The translations under genes were made by a program, and so were the position numbers. Shown here piece by piece: positions 1-10,711 of a DNA stretch of 64,000 nt. The stretch is from Scolanthus callimorphus. Its lineage: Eukaryota > Cnidaria > Anthozoa > Actiniaria > Edwardsiidae. The notes beneath the pieces were generated by a model. It was given only the letters and a program-made list of their open reading frames with translations, did not search any database and was not told the origin of the DNA. How positions within the stretch are numbered: the first letter of the stretch is position 1; every line of letters starts with the position of its first letter. The stretch is taken from assembly GCA_033964015.1 (NCBI GenBank), contig CM066923.1:3458978-3522977 (forward strand), read 5' to 3'.

Positions 1-24
1 AACTCACTTGTACTTTTCTTGTAG

Positions 25-200
25 GTTATTCCGTGGTCAGTAGTACAAGCGAACAAGTCCTGGCTGTTGGGATATGTGTAGCGCTACTTGGAATAGTCAC
101 CATTGTTCTCATTATAGCCATCGTCATGGTAACGAAGAGGCGGAGGCAGCAGGCATCCAATAATCCTCTTTATATTTCTATAGTGCAGTCATCTGACTAG
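25..200 (+). CDS. 3'-terminal exon of a type I membrane protein (TM helix and short tail)
   Basis: A polypyrimidine stretch and AG at 23-24 precede an open exon that starts with two bases of a split codon and runs to TAG at 198-200. It encodes about 58 residues: a short Ser-rich stalk, a hydrophobic helix (from LAVGICVALL to IIAIVMV), a KRRR stop-transfer motif and a tail ending VQSSD. The entry phase (1) and the layout match the last exons of the two ZP-domain genes at 4850 and 12984, so this is probably the 3' end of another ZP-type or similar modular receptor on the opposite strand. The family is inferred; only the TM and tail are visible. The rest of the gene lies left of the window. Confidence 0.75.
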
Positions 201-239
201 GTCACGTGATGTTAGTACTATATCTACTCGTGTATATAT

Positions 240-245
240 AATAAA
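240..245 (+). promoter_or_regulatory. Polyadenylation signal AATAAA
   Basis: A canonical AATAAA lies 40 bases after the stop codon of the plus-strand terminal exon. Position and strand fit a short 3' UTR. Confidence 0.5.
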
Positions 246-1031
246 TTGACTACAAAGACAAGTATATAACGCAGAACTTACTTTATGTATCAAATATGGG
301 AAGGTTTTAACGTATTTTAGTTCTATATAAATGGTTTCATTTTTTGTAGATACAGTGTCTCTTCTTCTCTTTAGTTTTTAGGGAAATGACACTTTCTTTA
401 AGAACTCACGCAACTGAGATCTGTTATCCATAGATCCCTAATCACAGGTTTCAGCTAGAAAGACATTCGATGAACCAACTGCTTGCATGTACGAATACGA
501 TTTTGACCTTGGACGTTAGAAACTTAGTCCCCAGTCGCCGACATTTTAATCTCCCCGCTCAGGGGAGGATCCCGTGATAAATACGGCTGCTCCCCATTCC
601 CCTTTCTCTAAATTCCCCTCTTTTTGAAGCTATTTGCAGTATGCAAATTGCTTCTTAGTCGTCACCCTCGGACTATGTATGTATCCATTTCCGGTTCAAT
701 AGATGGTTCTCCATGAAGTTCACCGTTAGTATAACTAACAACCCTCCCCTCCCTGCTTATTAGTTATTAGTGCTTGTTTCATGTGCGTGCTGCAGTGTGT
801 TGGAATAGAACCCTTTCCAGTTGACTTTTATGACTTTGCAACAGACAGGGGGGAGTGGCGGTTGCCACTGATTTTACTGCTTTTCAAGTCCAGGCAACGA
901 CCTTTGAACCCTTGATCATACGCCCCCCTGGCTACTTTTGACATCAACTCTCCCCTCCTCGGTATATCTCCCCCCCCTCCCCACCTCATGGTTGATTACT
1001 AATAGCCAACTGGCAACCCATCCAACTACTA

Positions 1032-1102
1032 ACCTCGCCGGAACGCCTTAACTTCAAGAGATTCGGCGAGTCACGCGCTAACCAACTGCGCCAAGGGGAC
1101 TT
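1032..1102 (-). repeat. tRNA-like fragment, probable SINE head
   Basis: On the minus strand the sequence TTGGCGCAGTTGGTTAGCGC is a good tRNA D-arm / Pol III A box. No matching T arm (GGTTCGA) follows at the right distance, so this is not an intact tRNA gene. A tRNA-derived SINE head or decayed tRNA copy is most likely. Confidence 0.5.
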
Positions 1103-1577
1103 TGATGACGTAAGCACTAGTAAAAAGTAGATATATAGCTGTCCCAGCTCTTCGTGTCACGCAAGTTCACTGTGTTTTGAGACTCGTCTTCACTTTCCTC
1201 AAGGCGAAAATCGAGGCTGTTATTCATCCAACATTGTTGTTTAGATGCTAATGGATTTGCCAATGAGTCGATGTATTCTCCAAACTCGAGAAAAGCTTTG
1301 AGCTTTGAGAAAAGCTTTGAGTCTCAACGATAACTGTCCTTACTGTCTCTCGCAGTAGCCAACTTCACTTTGCGGCTTCTTTACAATAATTTGAAGTTAT
1401 TAAAGCTCACTGAAGTGTTGAAAATGTAAGAATTCGCTCCATATTCGACCGATTTCTTTGTGAAAAACAATACCGCACGAGAATCTTATTACTCACACAA
1501 CAGTGGGATAGAAATCACCCAACTTCTGCCCTCTCAGAAACTTGCTTGTTGCTTGGGGCTTCGTTGGCGTGATCGGA

Positions 1578-2106
1578 CTTCGCAAGGCAATCGATCAATT
1601 CGGTCTTTGTGAATCGCAAATTTATTTATTTATTTTGCAATTGTTTTGCAGTTTTAAGTGGCTTACTTTCTTATGTTGATTCAATAATGCTAGAAAAAAA
1701 ATTGAAGGGAGAAAAAAAAAAAATAGCCGATACCGGGAGTCGAACCTCGGTCGAACCGGTTTGATTTGTTTTCCTCGGCCCTCTGCAGATTGAGCTATTC
1801 ACCACTTCTCAACGGGTGGATGGCTCGGACCGAGATATAAAGGAAATTAGTATAAACCAACTTCGCAAGGCAATCGATCAATTCGGTCTTTGTGAATCGC
1901 AAATTTATTTATTTATTTTTGCAATTGTTTTGCAGTTTTAAGTGGCTTACTTTCTTATGTTGATTCAATAATGCTAGAAAAAATTGAAGGGAGAAAAAGA
2001 AAAATATAGCCGATACCCGGTTTGATTTGTTTTCCCCGGCCCTCTGCACCACTTCTCAACGGTGGACGGCTCGGACCGAGATATAAAGGAAATTAGTATA
2101 AACCAA
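1578..2106. repeat. Two-copy direct repeat (about 283 and 246 bp)
   Basis: The block starting CTTCGCAAGGCAATCGATCA at 1578 recurs at 1861, and both copies end in AGTATAAACCAA. The second copy lacks part of the tRNA-like segment found in the first (1722-1806). On the minus strand that segment has an A-box-like TAGCTCAATCTGCAGAG and a B box GGTTCGACTCC, but the arms do not pair well. The unit looks like a tRNA-derived SINE duplicated in tandem. Confidence 0.6.
1722..1806 (-). repeat. Degenerate tRNA-like sequence inside the repeat
   Basis: A-box-like and B-box (GGTTCGACTCC) motifs are spaced roughly as in a tRNA. The T stem and acceptor stem do not pair, so a functional tRNA is not supported; a SINE promoter is. 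Confidence 0.45.
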
Positions 2107-2606
2107 CTAATGGTCTATTACAAATCCTGCATTCTGATTGGCTGAGCTACTAATGGTCTATTAGTGATAGACCGTACCTGGCAAAACCACCACCTTTCTT
2201 TGCAAGAAAACTTGATTTTTTCAACATAAAATTATCGAATTCATTACCAAAACCGACCAACTAGTTGGTTTATACTAAAGCAATTAGACCTCTCGTCCTC
2301 ATGTGCTATGATATCAATAGACCATTCTGCCTTGGGCCTCATGGTCTATTCATCATAGCCTCCTCCGCAGGCGTCTCGTTGTGTTTTGAAACACCTATTT
2401 CGAGCCTTCTTCGACGCGCTTGGTTGGACTTCCGGTGGTGTGATCGTGAAAGGGCCGTGAAAGGGTTTGAACTCGTTCTCAGGTTCCGCTCTGCCAAAAC
2501 GCCAACGAAGCGATGCAAAACGATGCAAAGCACACGGAAATCACACGGAGATGCCTGCGGAGGAGGCTATATTCATCATAGCACATTCGGCCTCGAGGTC
2601 TACTTG

Positions 2607-2796
2607 CAGTGGCGTAGCCAGGAATTTCTGAAGGAGGGCGGGGGGGGGGGGGGGGGGGGGGGGGCGGATAGTGAAAACATGGGACGAAAATGTTCAAATT
2701 TCCTCCAGCAAATACAGTAAATTGTATGGGAAATCTCCCGAGAAAGGGGGGGGGGGGGGCGCCCCCCCCCCCCTGGCCCCCCTGGCTACGCCCCTG
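2607..2796. mobile_element. Short foldback element with GGCGTAGCCAGG ends
   Basis: The left end CAGTGGCGTAGCCAGG and the right end CCTGGCTACGCCCCTG are inverted repeats. The interior carries a run of 25 G (2640-2664) and a second G/C-run palindrome near 2750-2775. A relative with the same ends lies at 34236-34391. There is no coding capacity, so this is a MITE-like element. Confidence 0.7.
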
Positions 2797-2806
2797 AATT
2801 GTTAAA

Positions 2807-3354
2807 TACAGTCGAAGCTCTCTGTGCGATCGCTCTCGTAAGCGACCAGCTCCCATAACGACCATTTTCCCGAAACCCCGTTTGAAATGTCGCATAAACT
2901 CTGTTACTTCAAGCTCTCGTAAGCGACCGCCTTATCGATGCGACCAGCTCCGTTAGCGACCACAATTTCAAATCACTAACAGAGATTTTTATTTGTTTTT
3001 AAGCTCTCGTAAGCGACCACAGTACTTTTTTGTCTTTAAAACATCAGTCATCACCTCATAAATATCTAAACTGATACAAGCTGCAACCGATGAAATGCTA
3101 TTTTCTATGTACATATTTGCGGTTGTCTATTCTTAATTAAAGTCGGGAATTAAATCAAACTATTTTAAGCATTAGTATCACATGATATTTTCTAGATTAT
3201 TGTACTAAGCTCTCGTAAGCGACCAATACCTATTGTTCAAGTAGGAAGCCGCTTGGTGGTCGCTTACGAGAGCCGTTCTCGTAAGCGACCAGCTCCGTTA
3301 ACGACCGCATTTTTCCGTTCCCCGAGGTGGTCGCTTACGAGAGCTTCGACTGTA
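2807..3354. mobile_element. pogo/Tc1-mariner-like non-autonomous element with TA flanks
   Basis: Terminal inverted repeats begin CAGTCGAAGCTCTC and are flanked on both sides by TA, as expected for a TA target duplication. The motif CTCTCGTAAGCGACC, or its complement, recurs about eight times inside. There is no transposase ORF. The CAGT terminus and TA flanks suit the Tc1/mariner/pogo superfamily; the subfamily is inference. Confidence 0.7.
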
Positions 3355-4849
3355 GACCGAAGTACGTATACAGAAGCGTAACCAGGAATTTTGGTTGGAG
3401 GGGGGAGTACAATGTCTCATGGCATCGCAAATAGCTTCCCGTTCGCGTTAGCGGACTATGTTTTTTTAAGTCTCTGGTGCATTCTTCCACTTAGCCACCC
3501 CTCTTTTGGCTTTTCTGAATCCGCCACTGCTGCAATGCCCCAATACAAAGAAATAACGCATTAAATGTTGGTTCTACGAAAAACTTTATTATGAGTAGCT
3601 CTCTTTTCAAAGTACGGAAAACACATGCATTTTTATTTCTAAAGTATTTCCAGCTAAGAAGTAAACGTAGACTTCATTTTCAGAATTCAACTTTTCCCAA
3701 AGTTTTTCCAGCACCTTCAACTGTGCGCAAAATGTTGGGGAGGTTGAGTTTCCAGAAAGAAATTCAAAGAAATTCCATGTCTATTCCGTAGTTTGGAAAT
3801 GCGAAACGTTTCCAGTGTTGACTTACAAAAAGTAAAATTACAGCTCATTACACTCAAAGAATCTGAAGGATACAGACCTCCAGCCAAGCGCGATCAACCC
3901 AGCTCTCTATAATAACATAACACTGGGGAAACTGATATATCGTTAAAATTGCAGATTACCTAACGCAATGTGGGGATGTGTCTATCATTTCCTTGACCTC
4001 ACTTCTGGACTTATCCGTTAGCAGTACAAGAATACTTTAGGCTGTATTAGATGGTTTCCACCCTTTTATTCAAATTTACAAAAACAATAAAATGCCAAGC
4101 AACAGCTGGTTATTGCGGAGCACAAAAATGAGATTTATTGCAAGAGGTTATCGCTATGAATTATGTAGTCCTAGAAATGGACAGCTAATTTCTTCTTTCC
4201 TAGACCAAGATATTTAATCTTTTTTCTCTTCGCATTTTTTAACCTGATGTTATAACTGATGTAAACAATGTAAACCTTGCCATTTTAACGGACAAACCTT
4301 GGACAATTTCCTTTTGGCATAACTATCTAAAATTGATAAAAACTAGTATCTTCTTGAAAGAATTCCTCTGGCATACTCAACCATGCTGGTGTTACCTTCC
4401 TAAAATAAGATGTCCCATTTGGCACATTTCCTAATTAAAGACAGCTGATGATTACATACCCCGCGTAGCAAGCGTTCTCGTGAAGTTTTAGGGCAACGAA
4501 ACCCGGAGAAAACGAAACCCGGAGAACATTTGGCGAGCGAAAAATGGACGTTCGTTATTTATCGTGCGACCCAAATCATTCTCTCCCGAAGTTCTCTGCC
4601 TGAAGACTCAACGGGAACGCTTTAAACACTGGCTAGATAGGACACGATCACATGGATGGAAAATTATAATGGGCAGAAAGTATTACACATTGATTGTACG
4701 GGATAAGAAATGAGTATTGCACGGGATACAAACTTAAGGTCGAAGTACCACAAGGACCTTTGTGGCTGTCCTAAACAAGGGGCTACAAGTAGGCTTATAC
4801 AAGGAATCTTCCTGGAACTACTACTTTATCGACAAACAGCTCTGCTTTC
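3355..4849. other. Sequence downstream of ZP-A without a recognised gene
   Basis: AT-rich sequence with no convincing exon on either strand. It must contain the 3' UTR of the minus-strand ZP gene ending at 4850, but I could not fix its poly(A) site. Confidence 0.4.
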
Positions 4850-5016
4850 TCAATCCTCCACAACCAAGAGGGCGTGCTTGCCGTTGACAGGGGGACGACG
4901 CTTGATCAAAATGACGACTATGAAAACCAGGGCGAAGGCGACTAAAGCCAGCACTCCCGCCGTGATAGCGACGATAGTCACCAGACCAATACCTCCAGTG
5001 TTACTTTCCACAGGAG
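4850..5016 (-). CDS. ZP-A exon 7: TM helix, tail and stop
   Basis: The acceptor TTATTCAAG precedes APVESNTGG, a strongly hydrophobic helix of about 30 residues (from IGLVTIVAIT), the stop-transfer KRRPP and a tail ending LLVVED, then TGA. Its length (167 bases) and phase equal those of the last exon of ZP-B. Confidence 0.9.
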
Positions 5017-8000
5017 CTTGAATAATCAAACAAGCACAGAGGAAGAGTTATCAAATGAGTCTACCTAACCTCTGGGGGGGGGGACTCCACTATTTTTTTG
5101 TCGGGGATGATCGTCGGAAATTTTCAGTTTCACCCCTAAAAGATACCAAACATGGCGGGCCATGGCGTGGCTCAAAAAATTTATTTCCCTAATAGATACC
5201 CTAAAAGATGAGGTCTTATGTGCCAAGTAGGCGCGAAGGACACAGGTAACAGGTAAAAGGTACCCATCAAGAAATTTCCATGTTTGTTTCTAATTTACCG
5301 TCTTCTAATCGAATAATCTCTCTTTCTTTCACGGCTTTTAGAAGCATCATCATAAGAAAAAACAATTTGGACACAGTTTCGGCCCTAAAAGATACCTATC
5401 TCCCAAAAATTTATCGAAGATCAAGATCACCCCTAAAAGAGACCAAACCATCGTGATTTTAACCCTAAAAGATACGACGATCATCCCCGACCAAAAAATA
5501 TGGGAGTCCCCCCGGGACCTAACCATGGCCAGAAGCAACACAAATACAGTAAAAACCCGCGAGTAAGAACCTATAGTTTCGCAGGTTAGGTTAGGTTCAT
5601 ATATAAAGGGTGTATAACAGGGAAATTTTAGCAGGTTCTTAAATTCCAGGTTCTTCTTGCGGGTTTTTACTGTATGAAATACGCGCGACATTCCGTGCTT
5701 ACCTGCTTTTCGCTGGGTGTTTTTCCGTTGTATAGGTCCTAAAGTTAGTTGCAAGCTTATCTGGTTTTTGGTCTCTAGCACCGCCCTCCTACGCCTGCCA
5801 CCATTCTTCTCGCATCCGGTAGCACAGCGAGAGTTCTTGTCCCCCTTGCGACAGGCAGCCACTTCACAGTGAAGGTAGACGCTGTTAAAGTCGGGCAGGA
5901 AGCGGAAGGCGAGCATGCTAAAGCGCTGGGCGGATGACTGGGTGTGCGTCCACTTCAGTGTTTTATCAGTGCCGCAGCTAAAAAATCAAAGCAACCCTGT
6001 TGTTAATGGTGGGTAGTGGAGTAACTCACACAATACTCAACACCGCCTTACCAGATGATCATGTTTGTACTCTCTTCCCTGCTAGAAAGGGTTCTCCAAA
6101 TCCTAAAACAGTCCACTCACCCGAAAACATCTTTTACTGTGTCATACGTTCCTAGTTAAGACAAAGATACGCCAGGCTTGTAGCTTTTGCATGGTGTGTA
6201 ACACGAAAGGAGCCCTTAAATCTGCAGACCTCAGAATGACTAGGTCCCGCTCTGTAAACGGATCAAACTACCAACGTTGTCGACTCCACAATTTAAGCTC
6301 CACAGCCGCAACGAGGACAACAACGACAGAGGACGAAACTATTGATAACAGAATTCAATGCTTGCACATGCAAATTTATAAAGTCAAAGGCACTCCCAAC
6401 GGCGTTCTCTTCACTTGACTGATAAGAACATGAACACAGTTTGTGATGTTCATTGTGCTTCAAGGGAGCATGTCACGCAAATGCGCAGCTGTTTTGCGTG
6501 ACTTTCAAATCAAAGAAGTATCGTCCCGTGATCATGACAGGCTCCCTCTAATGTCGTTAGCATCATTCTCGTACCCATAGCTCCCCAGCTCGTCTGCTCG
6601 CATGGGAGGCTCTGGAGATAGCCATTTGAGGGCCGTCGCCGATTGGTTGATTTTGAGCGTTGGAGCATGCGCTGAAAGGTCTTTTTCTCAGCGGCTCTGT
6701 ATTAAGCCTCGCGCATGCGTCGGTGGCTGTCACCAGAGCCTTCCCCGCGAGGTTACGAGCCGGGGAGCTCTGGGTTCGAGAATGCATTAGCTTTAGCTTG
6801 TGATAAACTTTACCTCTCATTAATAAACACGTATCTCGGCTTCTCGTCGTATCCCTTGGCTGCGGTCGCACGGCAATGCATTGGGGTCACAATGATCTTT
6901 GTGTCATTTGACGCCACGCGCACTTCTAGGTACATCCGCTGACCAACCCCGATGTCCGCGGGGTAAGAGTAGGTTTCCTTGTACTCGTCAGTTCTGTACA
7001 TGTCCATGAAGAAGGTGAAGTTGCCGAAAGCAGCTGAAAGAGAAGAAATCATCGCAAGTGTTAAATTAATGTGGGACAGGTTCAGTATGAAAAACGTGAA
7101 GTTACTCTTTAGGAGGCGTTGAACTTGGGCGGGAGAGAAGGAGGATTTTGGTCGCGTTGGATATGCGGATTGGCCACGTTTATAACCAATCAGATTTGAA
7201 AGTAAAACAGCTTTAAAATTTAGATTGTTGGCAGGACTCAGGTATGGGTACGCAACAAGTAGGCTTCAGGACCGATCCATTTTCGAACCCAGAGCTCCGT
7301 CGCTCCTCGGAATCCGCATTTGAGGGCCCTTCGCTGATTTTGGACGTTGGGATGCAGAAAGGGGACCCGTTCAGCAGCGAGATGCAAAGTTGGTTTCAAT
7401 GGCGAAAGGTTGTTTTTGTGAATTCCGTATTTTCAATAGTGTTGAGTGTCCATATTTACCAGTCCTTGTGTAGACAAGAGCCTTTCTTGGAGAGAAAGAC
7501 ACCACAGACAAAATCATCTTTCTCTTGTACGAGCACTTGAATGGCATGACGGCCTGGTGTTCACGTGTTATGGTCGTGTCATTATCCTTGGACTTCAGAT
7601 TTCCTGTGAAGACGAAACACCGCAACTACGTTATGTTGTCAGCGGTTGTATAAGTAACCGGTCACCCTGTGGTATGAATAGTGAACAATCAACCTTATCC
7701 CTATAGTTATCTGTTACCGCAAAATATGACTTTATTTTCACTCGTGTTTTGATTTGGTAATCATTTTTATCGCTATCGTTATTTTATTTGACAAAGTCGA
7801 CGTGAAACGACCTATTCTTGCAACTTTCAATTTACGCATGCGCATAAACGTCACCAAGAAATTTCCGCTTCTCGAAAGATCCATTCTCGTACCCAGAGCT
7901 CCCCGGCTCTTTAAGTACTTGCCCAATCGACTTGGTGATTGCGGAAAATTGGGGGAAAATACTTTAGGTTAGGATCTTAATATCGCAGTGGCACACTGCT

Positions 8001-10711
8001 GTACACAAAGAATCTGGGAATCTCTGGAGAACATTAAAGAATAAATTCAATTATACAACAGTACACATGGCTAAACGCACCCGTGATGCTGTTGTGATAC
8101 ATGATGTATTCGTTATCTGAGCTAACATTGGACGTGGTACCGCATCCATCCAGCTTGGTCCGGAATTTCACATAATCAGCTGTGACTTCCGTTGACTTGC
8201 AGCTCTGGTCATTCAGGTGAAGGAAGCTCGTGTCCAGGTTACTCATCTCGGCAAGAACGATCCACGCTTCCATGTAATCACGTGCGCAATGGACTTTGAC
8301 CTCTAGAACAATCAAATGCATGTGAGCCTAGGAAATGTTGGACTTTGACCTCTAGAACGATAATGCTCGGTGAGCCTAGGGAATATCTGCAGACTCGGTA
8401 CCCAGTCGTTACTTGTGTTTCTTTCTCACAAAGGAACATAGTAAACTTTGCTACATACGTTTGTTGTCTCCCTTTGCAGGTTTGGCGGTTGTTGTCATGC
8501 CAGCACTAGTGGTTGTGGCTGGATTGAGATACAAAACACAGTTTTAAAAACATTTATTTAAGAGACTCGTATAGAAAGAGCAAAGCAAAAAGATGGAGAG
8601 AGAAGAAAGAAGAAAGAAACGGAACGGAAAATGTTGTCGTGTAAAATAGAAAGGATCTAGTTGCCCAATCAAAGCTGCTTAATCAAAAGCGTAAAAGAGG
8701 TTGCAATGACACCTCATTACCCCCTTTTGAGCTCCAAACAACGGGAATGTTAACGCTATAAAGCAAGCTACTTAAAACATGTTACATGCGCACAAATACG
8801 CCGCTCACCGGTGACGAACAGGCCACTCGGAACTAAAAATAGTCGAAACGGCTGAATGGTCCGGATTGGACTTAGAACCATTCCCACAATAAATCCGTTT
8901 TATGAGCATACAGTGGTTCACAGCTGCGTCTATATAAAGGAACCTTTCAAGGATGTAATCCGTTGCGCCTCCCTTGTTTTGAGTCAAGGCGGCCAGGACC
9001 CCCCATGTGCTCTTAAAATAGCGCAAAGTGCCACCCAACGTTGTCTTCTAATATTTAATAAGAGGCCATTTTATAGCAGTTTTTTTATAGTGTTTTTATT
9101 CCGGCAGTCTGTTATCCTCCACGCTGGTACAGTTGCGCACGCACGCGGGTTAATCCTGCTTTGGAACCAGACACCGTTTCCAAGCGCTAAATTCTCATTA
9201 ACCCTCAAGGGCGTGAGACTTTTGTTGTAAAGAGGCTCCCTGGAAGGCTTTGTATTTGAACATTCAGATGACAGATGAAGGAATAACTTCTAAATGTGAA
9301 AGTTTGTATAGGTTAGGACCAGAGTAATATTAGTGACTACAATTAGAAAGAAGAACGTCTGGTACACGTTATAGTTATCGAGTTAACCTCACCAAATCGT
9401 CTCGTTTGTAAAAAATATTTGCTACACATGTGAACTTATCCAATTATCCTTAATTATCACGTTGTTTATTAACTTATAATAAACTGCGAATTTACTGCAA
9501 AAGTGCTTGACAAATTTGAAGGGGAATGAAGTTCCAAGGAGAGTGGAAACTTCTGGACTTGGGAGTTTTCAAGTGAAAACATCAGGGGCCTGAAGGTGGC
9601 CCTCTGCTGATTAATTTGCATGGGGTCAAGATAGGTGCGCCGGTTTGATGATTTTTTAATAAATGCAGGAACAGCTAGTCTGGAGTTCACAAGCGCAACT
9701 AGTGGAATCTGTTTCTGACTGTGTAAAAGTAGAAGAAGTGATAGATACGTTATTGATTTCAAGGGTATTTGGGGGGCTGTGCATTTCCAGCCACCACAAA
9801 ATTGACCTTTTCGATGATAATTGGGCGCAGCCTTTCAATTAGGCGCAATTTCGACTTTCCTGACGTTCCATTTTGTATAATTCTAATGCTTTTTCGTTCC
9901 TTTTTGGGAAAAAGAACGCGCCCTTAATTCCTTAAGATAAATCCAAAGGAAAATTTGCTTCGAAGCTCTAAGCTTTGTAAAACAGCCTGGGTTAAATAAA
10001 AACAATTGGAACGCTACGAGGCATAACGAGCTAAAATTGAATCTGTAACAGAAGACATTTCATTATTATTCCAAAGGAGAATCAATACATTAAATCTTAT
10101 ATAAACTTGCCCAAATAGATTTAGACCCGAAAAATAGCACACAAAAATATAATCTTCGACATCATGCCGTGATAAACGGTTGTTCGTGTTGAAGGGCCGT
10201 GCAATAAATCCATCAATACTCAATCTATAGGAAACAGACGAAATAGCGCAGACCAACACGGCGCAAAATATAAAGCGCCCTTAAACATACCCCGAAAACA
10301 AGCGGAATTAGAAAAAAATTGGAGTTGTGCTGCTACATTAAAGATAAACTATAAAAGGCGTGGATATAAACTTTGCGGAGTTAGCCTTCCCGCAAGTTAT
10401 GTCGAGCCCATAGCGTGGGATAGCGCTTACGCTGTTTGAAATCCTCATAATTCCATCACGAGCTGAGATTAGCTAACAGAAGTCAGACTTTTATTTGAGT
10501 ACAATCTTTCCCGCAAGTTTTAGGGTTTTTGCAAGGGTTTGTGCTAAAATTTGAAACCGAGAGCAGATGCCTTTCGAACTTTCAATCTTATCTTAACCTG
10601 AGCTGTGGAAAACTAATATAATTTCTAAGTGTCTCAAACCTTACCAGGGTCCTGACTAGAAACACTCGATACTAGAGCTACCAGCAGTCCTAGACACCAC
10701 AAGAAAGCCAT
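4850..10711 (-). CDS. ZP-A: complete ZP-domain membrane protein gene, 7 exons, 384 aa
   Basis: Coding exons in transcript order: 10645-10711, 8459-8518, 8081-8302, 7460-7603, 6814-7033, 5703-5977, 4850-5016. They total 1155 bases, exactly 385 codons with stop, and every junction keeps frame (phase 1 except the 6814/5977 junction, phase 2). The product has a signal peptide (residues 1 to about 20), a Thr-rich linker, a ZP domain with ten cysteines (about 45-295), a tetrabasic RRRR at 299-302 and a TM helix at about 338-367, followed by a short tail ending LLVVED. ZP domains polymerise after cleavage at such basic sites, so this is probably a secreted matrix or filament subunit anchored before maturation. 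It lies head-to-tail with its paralogue ZP-B. Confidence 0.88.
5073..5514. mobile_element. Inverted-repeat element in a ZP-A intron (GATGATCGTCG family)
   Basis: The left end reads GGGGGACTCCACTATTTTTT, then GTCGGGGATGATCGTCG. The right end is its complement, CGACGATCATCCCCGACC, then ATGGGAGTCCCCCC. The interior repeats CCCTAAAAGATAC several times. Related ends occur at 24018-24065 and 38242-38330. There is no ORF of note. Confidence 0.65.
5703..5977 (-). CDS. ZP-A exon 6: ZP-C and proteolytic site
   Basis: Starts at TTTTTAG|C and encodes SCGTDKTLKW ... FRFLPDFNSVYLHCEVAAC ... SRCATGC, the canonical cysteine pattern of ZP-C. It then has RRRRA, a furin-type site at the usual place between ZP domain and membrane anchor. 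Donor GCAG|GTAAGC. Confidence 0.9.
6565..6783. mobile_element. Foldback element, CCCAGAGCTCCCCGGCTCGT family, copy 1
   Basis: Inverted ends ATTCTCGTACCCATAGCTCC and GGAGCTCTGGGTTCGAGAAT enclose a GCATGCG-rich core. It lies just beside the donor of ZP-A exon 5. A second copy sits at 16570-16767 in the same strand order, inside the ZP-B gene. Partial copies lie near 7277-7385 and 7879-7914. Confidence 0.7.
6814..7033 (-). CDS. ZP-A exon 5: ZP domain, central part
   Basis: Begins after TTTCAG and encodes AAFGNFTFFMDMY ... YLEVRVASNDTKIIVTPMHC ... YVFINE. It aligns along its length with ZP-B exon 15772-15997 (GYGNFTYRMQMF...). It ends GAG AG|GTAAAG and leaves two bases, giving the only phase 2 junction, which ZP-B shares. 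Confidence 0.88.
7277..7385. repeat. Decayed copy of the CCCAGAGCTCC foldback family
   Basis: CGAACCCAGAGCTCCGTCGC and a following GCATTTGAGGGCCCTTCGCTG resemble the left half of the 6565 element. The right end is missing. Confidence 0.45.
7460..7603 (-). CDS. ZP-A exon 4: second half of ZP-N
   Basis: The acceptor CTTCACAG and the donor ACTG|GTAAAT bound a 144-base exon with the ZP hallmark ITREHQAVMPFKCSY. ZP-B carries the same residues (ITRDHQAVFAFTCQY) without the preceding intron, so ZP-A has one extra intron here or ZP-B has lost it. The frame stays open past the donor, but the paralogue shows that the splice occurs at this site. Confidence 0.85.
7879..7914. repeat. Terminal fragment of the CCCAGAGCTCC foldback family
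   Basis: Only the terminal repeat (CATTCTCGTACCCAGAGCTC and onward) is present; no second arm was found nearby. Confidence 0.5.
8081..8302 (-). CDS. ZP-A exon 3: first half of ZP-N
   Basis: Starts after TCTAG and ends ACG G|GTGCG. It contains the first three ZP-N cysteines (KVHC, DQSC, DGCGT) and the N-linked site NVSS. The residues align with the first part of ZP-B exon 16959-17339 (FHVTC, PKC, DKCGT). Confidence 0.85.
8459..8518 (-). CDS. ZP-A exon 2: Thr-rich linker
   Basis: A 60-base exon between AG (8519-8520) and GTATGT. It encodes a low-complexity linker (TTTSAGMTTTAKP...) likely to carry O-glycans. Entry and exit are both phase 1. ZP-B has a comparable Thr/Pro linker exon at 18356-18409 in the same position relative to the ZP domain. 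Confidence 0.75.
10645..10711 (-). CDS. ZP-A exon 1: start codon and signal peptide
   Basis: ATG at 10711-10709 opens MAFLWCLGLLVALVSSVSSQ, a clear signal peptide with hydrophobic core and small residues before the cleavage region. The exon ends CCT G|GTAAGG. The single G left over joins the next exon to give an Ala codon. This ATG was chosen because it is the only one giving a secretory leader in the frame the downstream exons need. Confidence 0.85.

Larger units (their letters stand above)
201..1577. other. Intergenic stretch without a recognised gene
   Basis: No coding exon was recognised. A tRNA-like fragment lies at about 1032-1102 and there are short pyrimidine-rich blocks around 945-985. 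Confidence 0.5.

Noticed and set aside
1722..1806. Functional tRNA gene
   Set aside because: Pol III boxes are present but the T and acceptor stems do not pair. A SINE is more likely.
2265..2895. Overlapping frames with poly-Gly or poly-Pro
   Set aside because: They are produced by the G and C homopolymers of the foldback element at 2607-2796.
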